The notes: a model not told the origin generated them from the sequence alone. Shown: positions 1 to 5,907, counted from the first letter of the stretch. The stretch: DNA of 6,692 bases from an uncultured Microbacterium sp. (GCA_947647645.1 CANSLE010000135.1:1-6692); one strand, 5' to 3'. Numbers and translations: made by a program.

Positions 1-120
1 GCCGACGACGTGATCCTCCGTCCGCGCGACCCGTACACGCGCGAGTTGCGCGCCGCATCCCCCGATCCCGAGGAGTTCTTCCGCAGGCGAGCGGCGGCGA
101 ACGCCGGAGGTGCACGATGA
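1..120 (+). CDS. ABC transporter ATP-binding protein, Opp/Dpp type, C-terminal end only (5' truncated by window)
   Basis: Reading frame 1 is open from the first base and stops with TGA at 118-120, giving the last 39 residues of a protein. The fragment contains RDPYTRELRAASPDPE, which matches the C-terminal HPYT+.L.AA.P.P signature (the oligopeptide transporter C-terminal segment) found after the nucleotide-binding domain of OppD/OppF/DppD/DppF ATPases. The Walker A, Walker B and signature motifs lie outside the window, so integrity of the ATPase cannot be judged. The stop overlaps the start of the next gene (ATGA at 117-120), as expected for a translationally coupled ATPase-permease pair. By family knowledge it would hydrolyse ATP on the cytoplasmic face to power the two permeases encoded next. 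Whether it is the D-type or F-type ATPase, or a fusion of both, cannot be told from this piece. Confidence 0.82.
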   Translation, partial: ADDVILRPRDPYTRELRAASPDPEEFFRRRAAANAGGAR

Positions 121-1184
121 CCAACGACATCTCGACCGTCGACCCCACGCTCGTCGGCACGACCGCCACCCACGCCGAGCGGGGTCGTGCGCGCGTGCCC
201 TGGCGCTTCGTCGGTGGCCGCATCCTCTTCTACGCCTTCACCGCGTGGGCGGCGATCACGATCAACTTCTTCATCCCGCGGATGATGCGCGGCGACGCGG
301 TGACCGCCTATATGGCGCAGGCGCGCGGCCAACTGCGACCCGAAGCGGAGAAGGCGCTGCGGCTGATGTTCGGACTGGACTCGTCGACCACCCTCTGGGA
401 TCAGTACGTCAACTACTGGGGGATGCTGCTGCGCGGCGACCTGGGCATCTCGATCTCCAGCGGCATGGCACCCGTCGGCGACGTCATCGGTTCGGCCCTC
501 CCCTGGACGCTGGGGCTCGTCGGAACGGCCACCGTGCTCTCGTTCGTGGGGGGAACGGTGCTCGGCGCGGTCATCGGATGGCGACGGGGCGGGCGGCTCG
601 ACGTGCTCGTACCGATCACGACGTTCCTCGGCACCGTGCCGTACTTCTGGCTGGGTCTCATCTTCATCGCCGTCTTCTCGACCCTGCTCGGCTGGTTCCC
701 CGCGGGGCACACGTACGAGCTGGGCGTCGAGCCGGGCTGGAACGCCGAGTTCATCGGCCAGGTGCTCTCGCACGCGGCCCTCCCGGCGCTCACGATCGTC
801 ATCGCCTCCCTCGGCGGCTGGGTGCTGGGCATGCGCAACATGATGCTGACGGTGCTCGATGAGGACTACATCACCGTGGCCCAGGCGAAAGGCCTGCCCG
901 ACCGACGGGTGCTGTGGCGCTACGCGGCCCGCAACGCGGTGCTCCCCCAGATCCAGAGCTTCGCGCTGGCGCTCGGCTTCATCGTGGGCGGGACGCTCGT
1001 GATGGAGATGGTCTTCTCCTATCCGGGCATCGGCCTGCTGCTGCTGAACGCGACCAACGCGAAGGACTACGCGCTCATGCAGGGGATCTTCCTGGTCCTG
1101 GTGCTGGCGGTGCTGATCGCGAACATCCTGGCGGACATCGCGTACGCCGTCCTCGACCCGCGCGTGCGCGAGACGGAGGCCTGA
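117..1184 (+). CDS. ABC transporter permease, DppB/OppB family
   Basis: This 355-residue integral membrane protein is the first of two permease subunits of a binding-protein-dependent importer. After a polar N-terminus of about 30 residues, a first membrane helix lies at about 32-53. The usual large extracytoplasmic loop follows, including RGDLGISI at 106-113, a form of the family RGDLG.S motif. Further helices are at about 127-155, 165-190, 217-240, 279-300 and 320-345. The cytoplasmic EAA loop, which docks to the ATPase, is visible as DYITVAQAKGLPDRRVLWRY (250-269), followed by the family hallmark EMVFSYPGIGLLLL (297-310) and the terminal DPRVR (347-351). Length is slightly above the usual 310-340, owing to the N-terminal extension. 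The ATG at 117 is chosen because GGAGG (106-110) lies 6 nt upstream and it overlaps the preceding ATPase stop. The family moves peptides, nickel or oligosaccharides; the adjacent glycosidase favours oligosaccharides here, which is inference. Confidence 0.95.
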   Translation: MTNDISTVDPTLVGTTATHAERGRARVPWRFVGGRILFYAFTAWAAITINFFIPRMMRGDAVTAYMAQARGQLRPEAEKALRLMFGLDSSTTLWDQYVNYWGMLLRGDLGISISSGMAPVGDVIGSALPWTLGLVGTATVLSFVGGTVLGAVIGWRRGGRLDVLVPITTFLGTVPYFWLGLIFIAVFSTLLGWFPAGHTYELGVEPGWNAEFIGQVLSHAALPALTIVIASLGGWVLGMRNMMLTVLDEDYITVAQAKGLPDRRVLWRYAARNAVLPQIQSFALALGFIVGGTLVMEMVFSYPGIGLLLLNATNAKDYALMQGIFLVLVLAVLIANILADIAYAVLDPRVRETEA

Positions 1185-1186
1185 TC

Positions 1187-2185
1187 ATGACGATCCCCCA
1201 GACTGCTGCCCTGCTCACGACGCCGCCCGCGGCGCCTCCGAAGAAGACGTTCCTGCGACAGCTGCGCGCCTCCGTCGCGATGTTCGCCAACCCGAAGTCG
1301 GCCGCCGGGCTCGTGATCCTCGCCGTCTTCGTGCTCGTCGCGATCTTCGCGCCGGCGATCGCCCCGTACGACCCGACCGCACAGAATCTCGGCGAGACGC
1401 TGCAGCCCCCCTCCGCACAGCACCTGCTGGGCACCACCCACATCGGCGAGGATGTGTTCAGCCAGATCGTCTACGGCACGCGCGGCGTGCTGGTCGTCGG
1501 TTTCCTCGCGACGATCATGGCTACTGTCGTCGCCATCCTCGTCGGGGTGACGGCGGGCTACCTCCGCGGATGGAAGAGCGAGTCTCTGTCGGCGCTGTCG
1601 AACGTGTTCCTCGTCCTTCCGGCGCTCCCCCTGATGATCATCATCGCCTCGCAGTTTCAGGACCCACCGCTCGTCCTCATCGCCGCCGTCCTCGGCTTGA
1701 CCGGGTGGGCGTGGGGCGCTCGTGTGCTGAGGGCGCAGACGATGTCGCTGCGCAACCGCGACTTCGTCCAGGCGGCGCGTGCGAACGGCGAACCGCTGCA
1801 CCGGATCATCCTCGTCGAGATGCTGCCCAACCTCATGGCGATCATCGCCTCGAGCTTCGTCGGGACCATGACTGCCGCGGTGCTCGGGCTGACCACGCTC
1901 GCTTTCATCGGCGTGATCCCGGTCTCGAACCTCAACTGGGGAACGATCCTCTTCTGGGCCCAGCAGAACAGCGCTTTTCCGGATTACTGGTGGTGGTACG
2001 TGCCGGCCGGCCTGTGCATCGCACTGCTGGGCGTCGCTCTCGCGCTGATCAACTTCGGCATCGACGAATACGTGAACCCACGGCTGCGGTCGGCGGGCGA
2101 GCGCGCCCGCGCCCTGCGCGAGAAGGGCCTGACGGCCACCAGCACCGTCACCGCGGTGCGGACGAGCACGAAGGATGCCGCATGA
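1187..2185 (+). CDS. ABC transporter permease, DppC/OppC family
   Basis: This 332-residue protein is the second permease subunit. A Pro/Ala-rich cytoplasmic N-terminus and the NPKSAAGLV segment (35-43) lead into the first helix (about 40-58). The next stretch, HLLGTTHIGEDVFSQIVYGT (79-98), is the classic LGTD..GRD..SR...G.R signature, with H85 and E88 replacing the common polar residues. Further helices lie at about 101-125, 137-156, 161-180, 217-243 and 271-290. The ATPase-docking EAA loop is RDFVQAARANGEPLHRIILV (191-210). The protein ends in FGIDEYVNPRLR (290-301), where peptide permeases usually have FGDGLRDALDPR, plus a charged tail of about 30 residues. The ATG at 1187 is chosen because GGAGG (1175-1179) sits 7 nt upstream and only 2 nt separate it from the previous stop; longer in-frame starts would run deep into the first permease gene. 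Its stop overlaps the hydrolase start (ATGA, 2182-2185), indicating coupled translation. Confidence 0.95.
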   Translation: MTIPQTAALLTTPPAAPPKKTFLRQLRASVAMFANPKSAAGLVILAVFVLVAIFAPAIAPYDPTAQNLGETLQPPSAQHLLGTTHIGEDVFSQIVYGTRGVLVVGFLATIMATVVAILVGVTAGYLRGWKSESLSALSNVFLVLPALPLMIIIASQFQDPPLVLIAAVLGLTGWAWGARVLRAQTMSLRNRDFVQAARANGEPLHRIILVEMLPNLMAIIASSFVGTMTAAVLGLTTLAFIGVIPVSNLNWGTILFWAQQNSAFPDYWWWYVPAGLCIALLGVALALINFGIDEYVNPRLRSAGERARALREKGLTATSTVTAVRTSTKDAA

Positions 2186-4446
2186 GCCTCGCGGAACTGC
2201 GGGCCGCGCCCTATCTCGACCCCTCCCTTCCCGTCCCGCACCGTGTCACCGACCTGATCGGCCGGATGACCCTGCCCGAGAAGGTCGGGCAGATGATGCA
2301 GTTCGACGCGCGGGAGGACCTCGAGCACATCGTCCGTGACCGCCACGCCGGGTCGATCCTGCACACCTCACCGGACAAGGTGCACCGCGCGGCGGCGCTC
2401 ACCGCGCAGACGCGTCTGCGCATCCCACTCATCGTCGCCGAGGACTGCATCCACGGCCACTCGTTCTGGGAGGGCGCGACGATCTATCCGACCCAGCTCG
2501 GCATGGCGGCGACGTGGGATGTCGAGCTCATCGAGCGCGTGGCCCGGGCGACCGCCGTGGAGGTGGCGGCGACCGGCATCCACTGGACCTTCTCGCCCGT
2601 CCTGTGCATCGCACGCGATCTGCGCTGGGGTCGCATCGACGAGACGTTCGGCGAGGACCCGTTCCTCATCGGAGAACTCGCCAGCGCGATGGTCCGCGGC
2701 TATCAGGGGCGAGGGCTCACCGACGAGACGGCCGTCCTCGCGACCGCGAAGCACTTCGCCGGGTACTCCGAGACGCAGGGCGGCCGGGACGCCAGCGAGG
2801 CGGACATCTCACGCCGCAAGCTCCGCTCCTGGTTCCTGCCGCCGTTCGAACGCGTCGCGCGTGCGGGCTGCGCGGCGTTCATGCTCGGCTACCAGACGAC
2901 CGACGGCATCCCGATCACCGTCAACGAATGGCTCCTCGACGAGGTGCTCCGCGGCGAATGGGGATACACCGGCACCCTCATCACCGACTGGGACAACGTG
3001 GGCCGAATGGTGTGGGAGCAGAAGATACAGCCCGATTACCTGCACGCCGCCGCGGCGGCCGTCCGCGCCGGCAACGACATGATCATGACGACTCCCGCCT
3101 TCTTCGACGGAGCGCTGGAGGCCATCGCCTCGGGTCTGCTCGACGAGGCCGACGTCGATCGGGCCGTGGCACGCATCCTCCGTGTGAAGTTCGAGCTGGG
3201 GCTCTTCGAGAACCCGCGGCTGCCGGATGCGACGCGCATCTCGGCGGTCATCGCCACGCCCGCGCACACCGCACTCAACCTCGACGTCGCCCGGCGTTCG
3301 CTCGTCCTGCTGCGCAACGACGGCACGCTGCCGCTGGAGTCCGACGGCGGACGGGGGCCGCGCCGCATCGCGGTCGTCGGCCCGCTCGCCGACGACGCGC
3401 AGACCCAGCTGGGCGACTGGGCCGGATCGTCCGGTCAGGTCGACTGGCTGACGCAGGGGCATCCCCGATCGCAGATCACGACCGTGCTCGACGGGCTGCG
3501 GGATCTCGCACCGGAAGGCTGGACCGTGACCTCCGCGCGGGGCGCCGACATCCTCACACTCGCGGACGATCCGGCCGGCTCTCACTTCCCGGATGGTCAG
3601 CCGCGCCCCCAGATCGTCGTCCCCGCCGCGGCGGACGCGGACCTGATCGCCGAGGCCGTCTCCATCGCCCGCGCGGCCGATGTCGTCGTGGCGGTCGTCG
3701 GCGATCGGATCGAGCTCGTCGGCGAGGGACGATCGACGGCGACCCTCGAGGTCATCGGCGGTCAGCGTGCGCTGCTGGAGGCGCTGGTAGCCACGGGCAC
3801 GCCGGTCGTCGTCGTCCTGATGGCGTCCAAGCCGCTCGTCCTCCCGGATGCCGTGCGCGACGCCCCTCTCGTCTGGGTCGCGAACCCGGGCATGCAGGGC
3901 GGGCGCGCGATCGCCGAGCTGCTGCTCGGGCAGATCGAGCCGCACGGGCGCCTGCCGATCTCGTTCGCGGAGCACGTCGGTCAGCAGCCGACCTACTACA
4001 ACCAGATCCGCGGTCAGCACGGCGATCGGTACGCGGACCTCACGCAGCGTCCCGCGCACGTCTTCGGCGAAGGCCTGTCGTACACGACCGTGGAGTACGG
4101 CCCCCTCGTCCTCGAGACCCGGGAGGTCGGCGTCGAGGACACCGTGCGCGCACGGATCACGCTGCGCAACACCGGGGGACGGCCCGTCGAGGAGCTCGTC
4201 CAGGTCTACGTCCGGGATGCCGTGACATCGGCGAGTTGGGCGGACAAGGAGTTGAAGGCATATCGACGTGTGACCCTCGCCCCGGGTGAGGAGCGCACCG
4301 TCGACCTCGACCTCGCCGTCCACGACTGCACCATCGTCAACGCGCGCGGTGAACGCACCGTCGAGCCCGGCGCGTTCGATCTGCTGGTCGGCCCGTCATC
4401 GCGCGACGAGGTGCTGCAGGCAGCGCCGTTCACCGTCGTGAGCTGA
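2182..4446 (+). CDS. Glycoside hydrolase family 3 (beta-glucosidase/beta-xylosidase-like), cytoplasmic
   Basis: This 754-residue protein has the three-domain GH3 layout without a PA14 insert. A TIM barrel occupies about 20-345, an alpha/beta sandwich about 365-640, and a fibronectin III-like domain about 650-750 (ELVQVYVRD and the ELKAYRRVTLAPGEERTVDL stretch). Visible active-site features are ED at the end of strand PLIVAED, the R-x2-ETFGEDPFL motif (FGEDP 156-160), KHF (190-192), GRD (201-203) and LITDWDNV. In the last, D269 is the expected catalytic nucleophile. E515 in LVGEGR is the likely acid/base, by position in the sandwich-domain loop. GH3 enzymes retain configuration and release monosaccharides from non-reducing ends. 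No signal peptide is present, so it should act in the cytoplasm on imported oligosaccharides. AAGGA (2171-2175) lies 6 nt before the ATG, and the start overlaps the permease stop. The sugar specificity (glucoside, xyloside or other) cannot be read from sequence alone. Confidence 0.96.
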   Translation: MSLAELRAAPYLDPSLPVPHRVTDLIGRMTLPEKVGQMMQFDAREDLEHIVRDRHAGSILHTSPDKVHRAAALTAQTRLRIPLIVAEDCIHGHSFWEGATIYPTQLGMAATWDVELIERVARATAVEVAATGIHWTFSPVLCIARDLRWGRIDETFGEDPFLIGELASAMVRGYQGRGLTDETAVLATAKHFAGYSETQGGRDASEADISRRKLRSWFLPPFERVARAGCAAFMLGYQTTDGIPITVNEWLLDEVLRGEWGYTGTLITDWDNVGRMVWEQKIQPDYLHAAAAAVRAGNDMIMTTPAFFDGALEAIASGLLDEADVDRAVARILRVKFELGLFENPRLPDATRISAVIATPAHTALNLDVARRSLVLLRNDGTLPLESDGGRGPRRIAVVGPLADDAQTQLGDWAGSSGQVDWLTQGHPRSQITTVLDGLRDLAPEGWTVTSARGADILTLADDPAGSHFPDGQPRPQIVVPAAADADLIAEAVSIARAADVVVAVVGDRIELVGEGRSTATLEVIGGQRALLEALVATGTPVVVVLMASKPLVLPDAVRDAPLVWVANPGMQGGRAIAELLLGQIEPHGRLPISFAEHVGQQPTYYNQIRGQHGDRYADLTQRPAHVFGEGLSYTTVEYGPLVLETREVGVEDTVRARITLRNTGGRPVEELVQVYVRDAVTSASWADKELKAYRRVTLAPGEERTVDLDLAVHDCTIVNARGERTVEPGAFDLLVGPSSRDEVLQAAPFTVVS

Positions 4447-4459
4447 GCCCGGCCTCGCC

Positions 4460-4493
4460 CGGTCGTCGAGCGACCGCCGCAGGCGGGAGTCGC
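4460..4493. terminator. Inverted repeats between convergent genes: candidate bidirectional terminator or dispersed intergenic repeat
   Basis: The 54-nt gap between the stops of the hydrolase (+) and the DUF3027 gene (-) holds two mutually exclusive hairpins. One pairs CGGTCG (4460-4465) with CGACCG (4471-4476) around a 5-nt loop. The other pairs CCGCC (4474-4478) with GGCGG (4482-4486) around GCA, extended by GCGA (4470-4473) with TCGC (4490-4493) across a 3-nt bulge. No T-tract follows on either strand, so this is not a canonical intrinsic terminator; actinobacterial terminators often lack one. The segment reading GGTCGTCGAGCGAC...AACGCC also resembles, from memory, the GGTCGTTGAGCGAGCG-type intergenic repeat common in Microbacteriaceae. 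Either reading fits its position between gene ends. Confidence 0.45.
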
Positions 4494-4500
4494 AACGCCC

Positions 4501-4700
4501 TCAGTCGTCGTCCTCGTCCGAGTCCTCGTCGTCGTCCGAGTCCTCGTCGTCCTCGTCGTCGTCCTGTTCATCGAGGACGTCGATGTCGACGCCGTCCAGA
4601 TCACCGGCGTGCAGGATCGGGGACCCGTCGTCGTCGAAGTCGGCGGCGTCGAGGTCGTCGATGTCCTCGATGTCGTCGAGGTCGTCGTCGAGGTCGTCGT
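4501..4700 (-). repeat. Low-complexity GAC/GAG/GAT-codon tract coding the acidic tail
   Basis: On the + strand, 4501-4566 and 4642-4700 consist largely of tcg/cctcgtcg and gatgtcgtcgag units. In the minus-strand frame these are runs of Asp and Glu codons interrupted by Leu, Ile and Ser. The units are imperfect and vary in length, so this is coding low complexity rather than a discrete tandem array. Such a tract could expand or contract by slippage in units of three bases without breaking the frame. It also generates long spurious open frames on the opposite strand. Confidence 0.7.
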
Positions 4701-5127
4701 CGCCGTCGGGCCCGTCAGCGCCATCGCCGTCCACCACGCCGCGCTCAGCCGCGAGAGCGGCCTGGGCCGCCTGGTACTCGGCCAGCCGCACGGCCCACGG
4801 CACCCACTCCGGCGCCAGCAACGCGCCATCGCCGGGCAGCAGCTCGGCCTCGAGCACGGTGGGCTCCGCATCCTCCACGAGAGCCAGGCTCACGGTCCAG
4901 AACCAGCCCGGATACCCCTCCATCGTGTTCGCGAACCGCAGCGAGACCACACCGTCCGGCTCCGCCGTGTATCCGGCGGGCGCACCGACTGTCGGGGCGG
5001 GAGTGATCTCATGGAGCGCCGCGAGCGCGAGATCGTGCGCCGCGAGCAGCCGCTCGTCGGGAACGACCGTCGTGGAAGCGTCCGAGGCGTCCGTGCCGGA
5101 GTCGACGGACTCAGGCGTCGAGTTCAT
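4501..5127 (-). CDS. DUF3027 family protein with long acidic C-terminal tail
   Basis: This 208-residue protein has no known function. Residues about 24-116 look like DUF3027, an actinobacterial family: DERLLAAHDLALAAL (24-38), GYPGWFWTVSLA (71-82) and ELLPGDGALLAPEWVPW (95-111) are its recognisable conserved blocks. After a short Ala-rich helix (about 116-129) the rest of the chain (133-208) is low complexity and very acidic; 20 of the last 23 residues are Asp or Glu. No signal peptide or membrane helix is seen, so it is probably cytoplasmic. The ATG at 5127 (minus strand) is chosen because AAGG (5137-5134) lies 6 nt upstream. It starts 17 nt inside the cold-shock gene, which argues for translational coupling and a shared transcript. 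An acidic tail could mimic nucleic acid or bind a basic partner, but that is only inference. The tail is coded by repeated GAC/GAG/GAT codons, so its length may vary between strains. Confidence 0.88.
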   Translation of the reverse strand: MNSTPESVDSGTDASDASTTVVPDERLLAAHDLALAALHEITPAPTVGAPAGYTAEPDGVVSLRFANTMEGYPGWFWTVSLALVEDAEPTVLEAELLPGDGALLAPEWVPWAVRLAEYQAAQAALAAERGVVDGDGADGPDGDDDLDDDLDDIEDIDDLDAADFDDDGSPILHAGDLDGVDIDVLDEQDDDEDDEDSDDDEDSDEDDD

Positions 5128-5494
5128 CGGCCACCTTGCGCAGGATCGCCGCGACCTTCTTGCCCTGGCCCGCGTTGGGGTAGTTGCCGTGTCGAAGGTC
5201 GCCGCCGACCTTGTCGAGGAGCTTCACGAGGTCCTCGACGACGACGGCCATGTCGTCGGGCTTCATACGGTTGCGCTTGGCGAGGCTCACGGGGGCGTCG
5301 AGAACCCGTACCGCGAGCGCCTGCAGCCCGCGCTTGCCGTCGGCGACACCGAAGTCCAGGCGCGTGCCGGCCTTGAGACCCTCGGTGCCCGCGGGGAGGG
5401 CCGTGGCGTGCAGGAAGACGTCCTGGCCGTCATCGGTGGTGATGAAGCCGAACCCCTTCTCGTCGTCGTAGAACCTGACCTTGCCGGTGGGCAT
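5111..5494 (-). CDS. Cold-shock-domain protein with C-terminal extension
   Basis: This 127-residue protein begins with a complete cold-shock domain (about 1-67). GKVRFYDDEKGFGFI (4-18) includes the RNP1 motif KGFGFI, and DVFLHA (25-30) is RNP2. Such domains bind single-stranded RNA or DNA and can act as RNA chaperones in the cytoplasm. Beyond the domain are about 60 further residues, including DDMAVVVEDLVKLLDKVG and KKVAAILRKVADELDA, which look like two amphipathic helices flanking a polar loop. Typical CspA proteins are about 65-70 residues and lack this. The start at 5494 is preferred because GAGG (minus strand, 5506-5503) precedes it by 8 nt and MPTGKV is the usual beginning of the domain. 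In-frame ATGs at 5512 and 5542 would add Pro-rich or unconserved residues. The gene is followed by the DUF3027 gene with a 17-nt overlap. Assignment to the actinobacterial elongated cold-shock subgroup is from recollection of family members. Confidence 0.92.
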   Translation of the reverse strand: MPTGKVRFYDDEKGFGFITTDDGQDVFLHATALPAGTEGLKAGTRLDFGVADGKRGLQALAVRVLDAPVSLAKRNRMKPDDMAVVVEDLVKLLDKVGGDLRHGNYPNAGQGKKVAAILRKVADELDA

Positions 5495-5514
5495 CGCAAC
5501 AACCTCGCTCATCG

Positions 5515-5534
5515 GCGCCCGAGCAGGCGGGCGC
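5515..5534 (-). promoter_or_regulatory. GC hairpin in the cold-shock gene leader, just upstream of its ribosome binding site
   Basis: GCGCCCG at 5515-5521 is perfectly complementary to CGGGCGC at 5528-5534 across a 6-nt loop, a 7-bp all-GC stem. Transcribed leftward, it ends 8 nt before the GAGG ribosome binding site of the cold-shock gene at 5506-5503. The position suggests control of translation or mRNA stability. It could equally be a by-product of high GC content, although a perfect 7-bp stem at that spot is notable. Confidence 0.4.
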
Positions 5535-5543
5535 GGTGACATG

Positions 5544-5558
5544 GGGGCGGTCTGCCCC
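5544..5558 (-). promoter_or_regulatory. Second leader hairpin near the predicted 5' end of the cold-shock mRNA
   Basis: GGGGC (5544-5548) pairs with GCCCC (5554-5558) around a 5-nt loop. If transcription starts near 5560, as the candidate -10 element at 5567-5572 predicts, this stem would sit at the extreme 5' end of the mRNA, where hairpins often protect against decay. Its role is inferred from position only. Confidence 0.3.
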
Positions 5559-5566
5559 TCCCTCCC

Positions 5567-5572
5567 AGACTA
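5567..5572 (-). promoter_or_regulatory. Candidate -10 element for the cold-shock/DUF3027 operon
   Basis: On the minus strand this hexamer reads TAGTCT, fitting the actinobacterial TANNNT consensus. It would place the start of transcription near 5560 and give a leader of about 65 nt. No convincing -35 hexamer is seen at the expected spacing, so support is modest. Confidence 0.35.
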
Positions 5573-5603
5573 CGGCACCATCACGTCTGCGGCGGGGAGG
5601 CAG

Positions 5604-5609
5604 TAGGGT
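5604..5609 (+). promoter_or_regulatory. Candidate -10 element for a leaderless transcript of the small membrane protein gene
   Basis: TAGGGT matches TANNNT and is separated by 7 nt from the ATG at 5617. This is the spacing that puts the first transcribed base at or beside the start codon, a common leaderless arrangement in actinobacteria. No clear -35 element is seen. A competing reading is that GGGGAGG at 5594-5600 is a ribosome binding site for an in-frame GTG at 5608, which would need a promoter further upstream. Confidence 0.45.
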
Positions 5610-5616
5610 GATCCTG

Positions 5617-5907
5617 ATGCCCTCTTCGTCCTCTCGCGCCTCCGGGTCCACCGACGATCTGCCGGTCCGGCGGATCGATCGCGTGCTCGCGTTCATGTCC
5701 CTGGGGCTGCTGTTGCTGTCGGTGATCTGTTTCGTCGCGATCATGATCGGCTCGGCGTCCGGGTTGAAGCACGACGACTTCGGCCAGGGAGGGTGGCCGC
5801 TGGTCGGAACACTCGTCTACGTCGCGCCCATCGTGGCGTTTGTGCTGCTCATGGCGGTGCTCATCATGACCTTCATCCGGAAGGCCCGGGTCGGCAAGGG
5901 CCGCTGA
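5617..5907 (+). CDS. Small hypothetical membrane protein with two transmembrane helices
   Basis: This 96-residue protein has a Ser-rich cytoplasmic N-terminus, then VRRIDRVLAF leading into a first helix (about 23-44, LGLLLLSVICFVAIMIG). A short polar loop follows (SGLKHDDFGQGGWP), then a second long hydrophobic segment (about 62-87), and the chain ends in the basic tail RKARVGKGR. Positive charges on both ends suggest that both termini face the cytoplasm, with the loop outside. I know no function; similar short membrane proteins occur in related actinobacteria, sometimes under unsupported transporter names. The ATG at 5617 fits the leaderless promoter just upstream; GTG at 5608 would add three residues. 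Earlier in-frame starts such as 5536 would run through the divergent promoter region. The stop is separated by one base from the next start, so the two genes are probably co-transcribed. Confidence 0.8.
   Translation: MPSSSSRASGSTDDLPVRRIDRVLAFMSLGLLLLSVICFVAIMIGSASGLKHDDFGQGGWPLVGTLVYVAPIVAFVLLMAVLIMTFIRKARVGKGR

Noticed and set aside
1067..1801. Minus-strand open frame across the permease junction
   Set aside because: It is antisense to two clear permeases and has a charged, low-complexity composition typical of a shadow frame.
1981..2010. Tryptophan cluster (DYWWWYVPAG) in the second permease as an oddity
   Set aside because: A WWW stretch before the last membrane helix is usual in the DppC/OppC family.
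2514..4289. Long + strand open frame (591 codons) inside the GH3 gene
   Set aside because: It is an Arg/Ala/Gly-rich out-of-frame reading of the GH3 gene with no recognisable domain, whereas the GH3 frame carries all family motifs.
2809..4323. 504-codon minus-strand open frame antisense to the GH3 gene
   Set aside because: High GC content makes long antisense frames common; the translation is Arg/Asp/Gly-rich low complexity with no domain and no credible ribosome binding site context.
4501..4700. Triplet-rich repeats considered as a CRISPR or tandem array
   Set aside because: There are no constant repeat units or unique spacers; the pattern is explained by Asp/Glu codons.
4583..5539. 318-codon + strand open frame opposite the cold-shock and DUF3027 genes
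   Set aside because: Its first part is the Ser/Arg shadow of the acidic tail and the rest is antisense to two recognisable genes.
5495..5542. Upstream in-frame starts (5512, 5542) for the cold-shock gene
   Set aside because: They add residues not seen in cold-shock domains, while 5494 has a suitable ribosome binding site and the conserved MPTGKV start.
5536..5616. Upstream in-frame start (5536) for the small membrane protein
   Set aside because: It would read through the divergent promoter region and add an Arg/Pro-rich segment of no family likeness; the -10 element at 5604-5609 would lie inside the gene.
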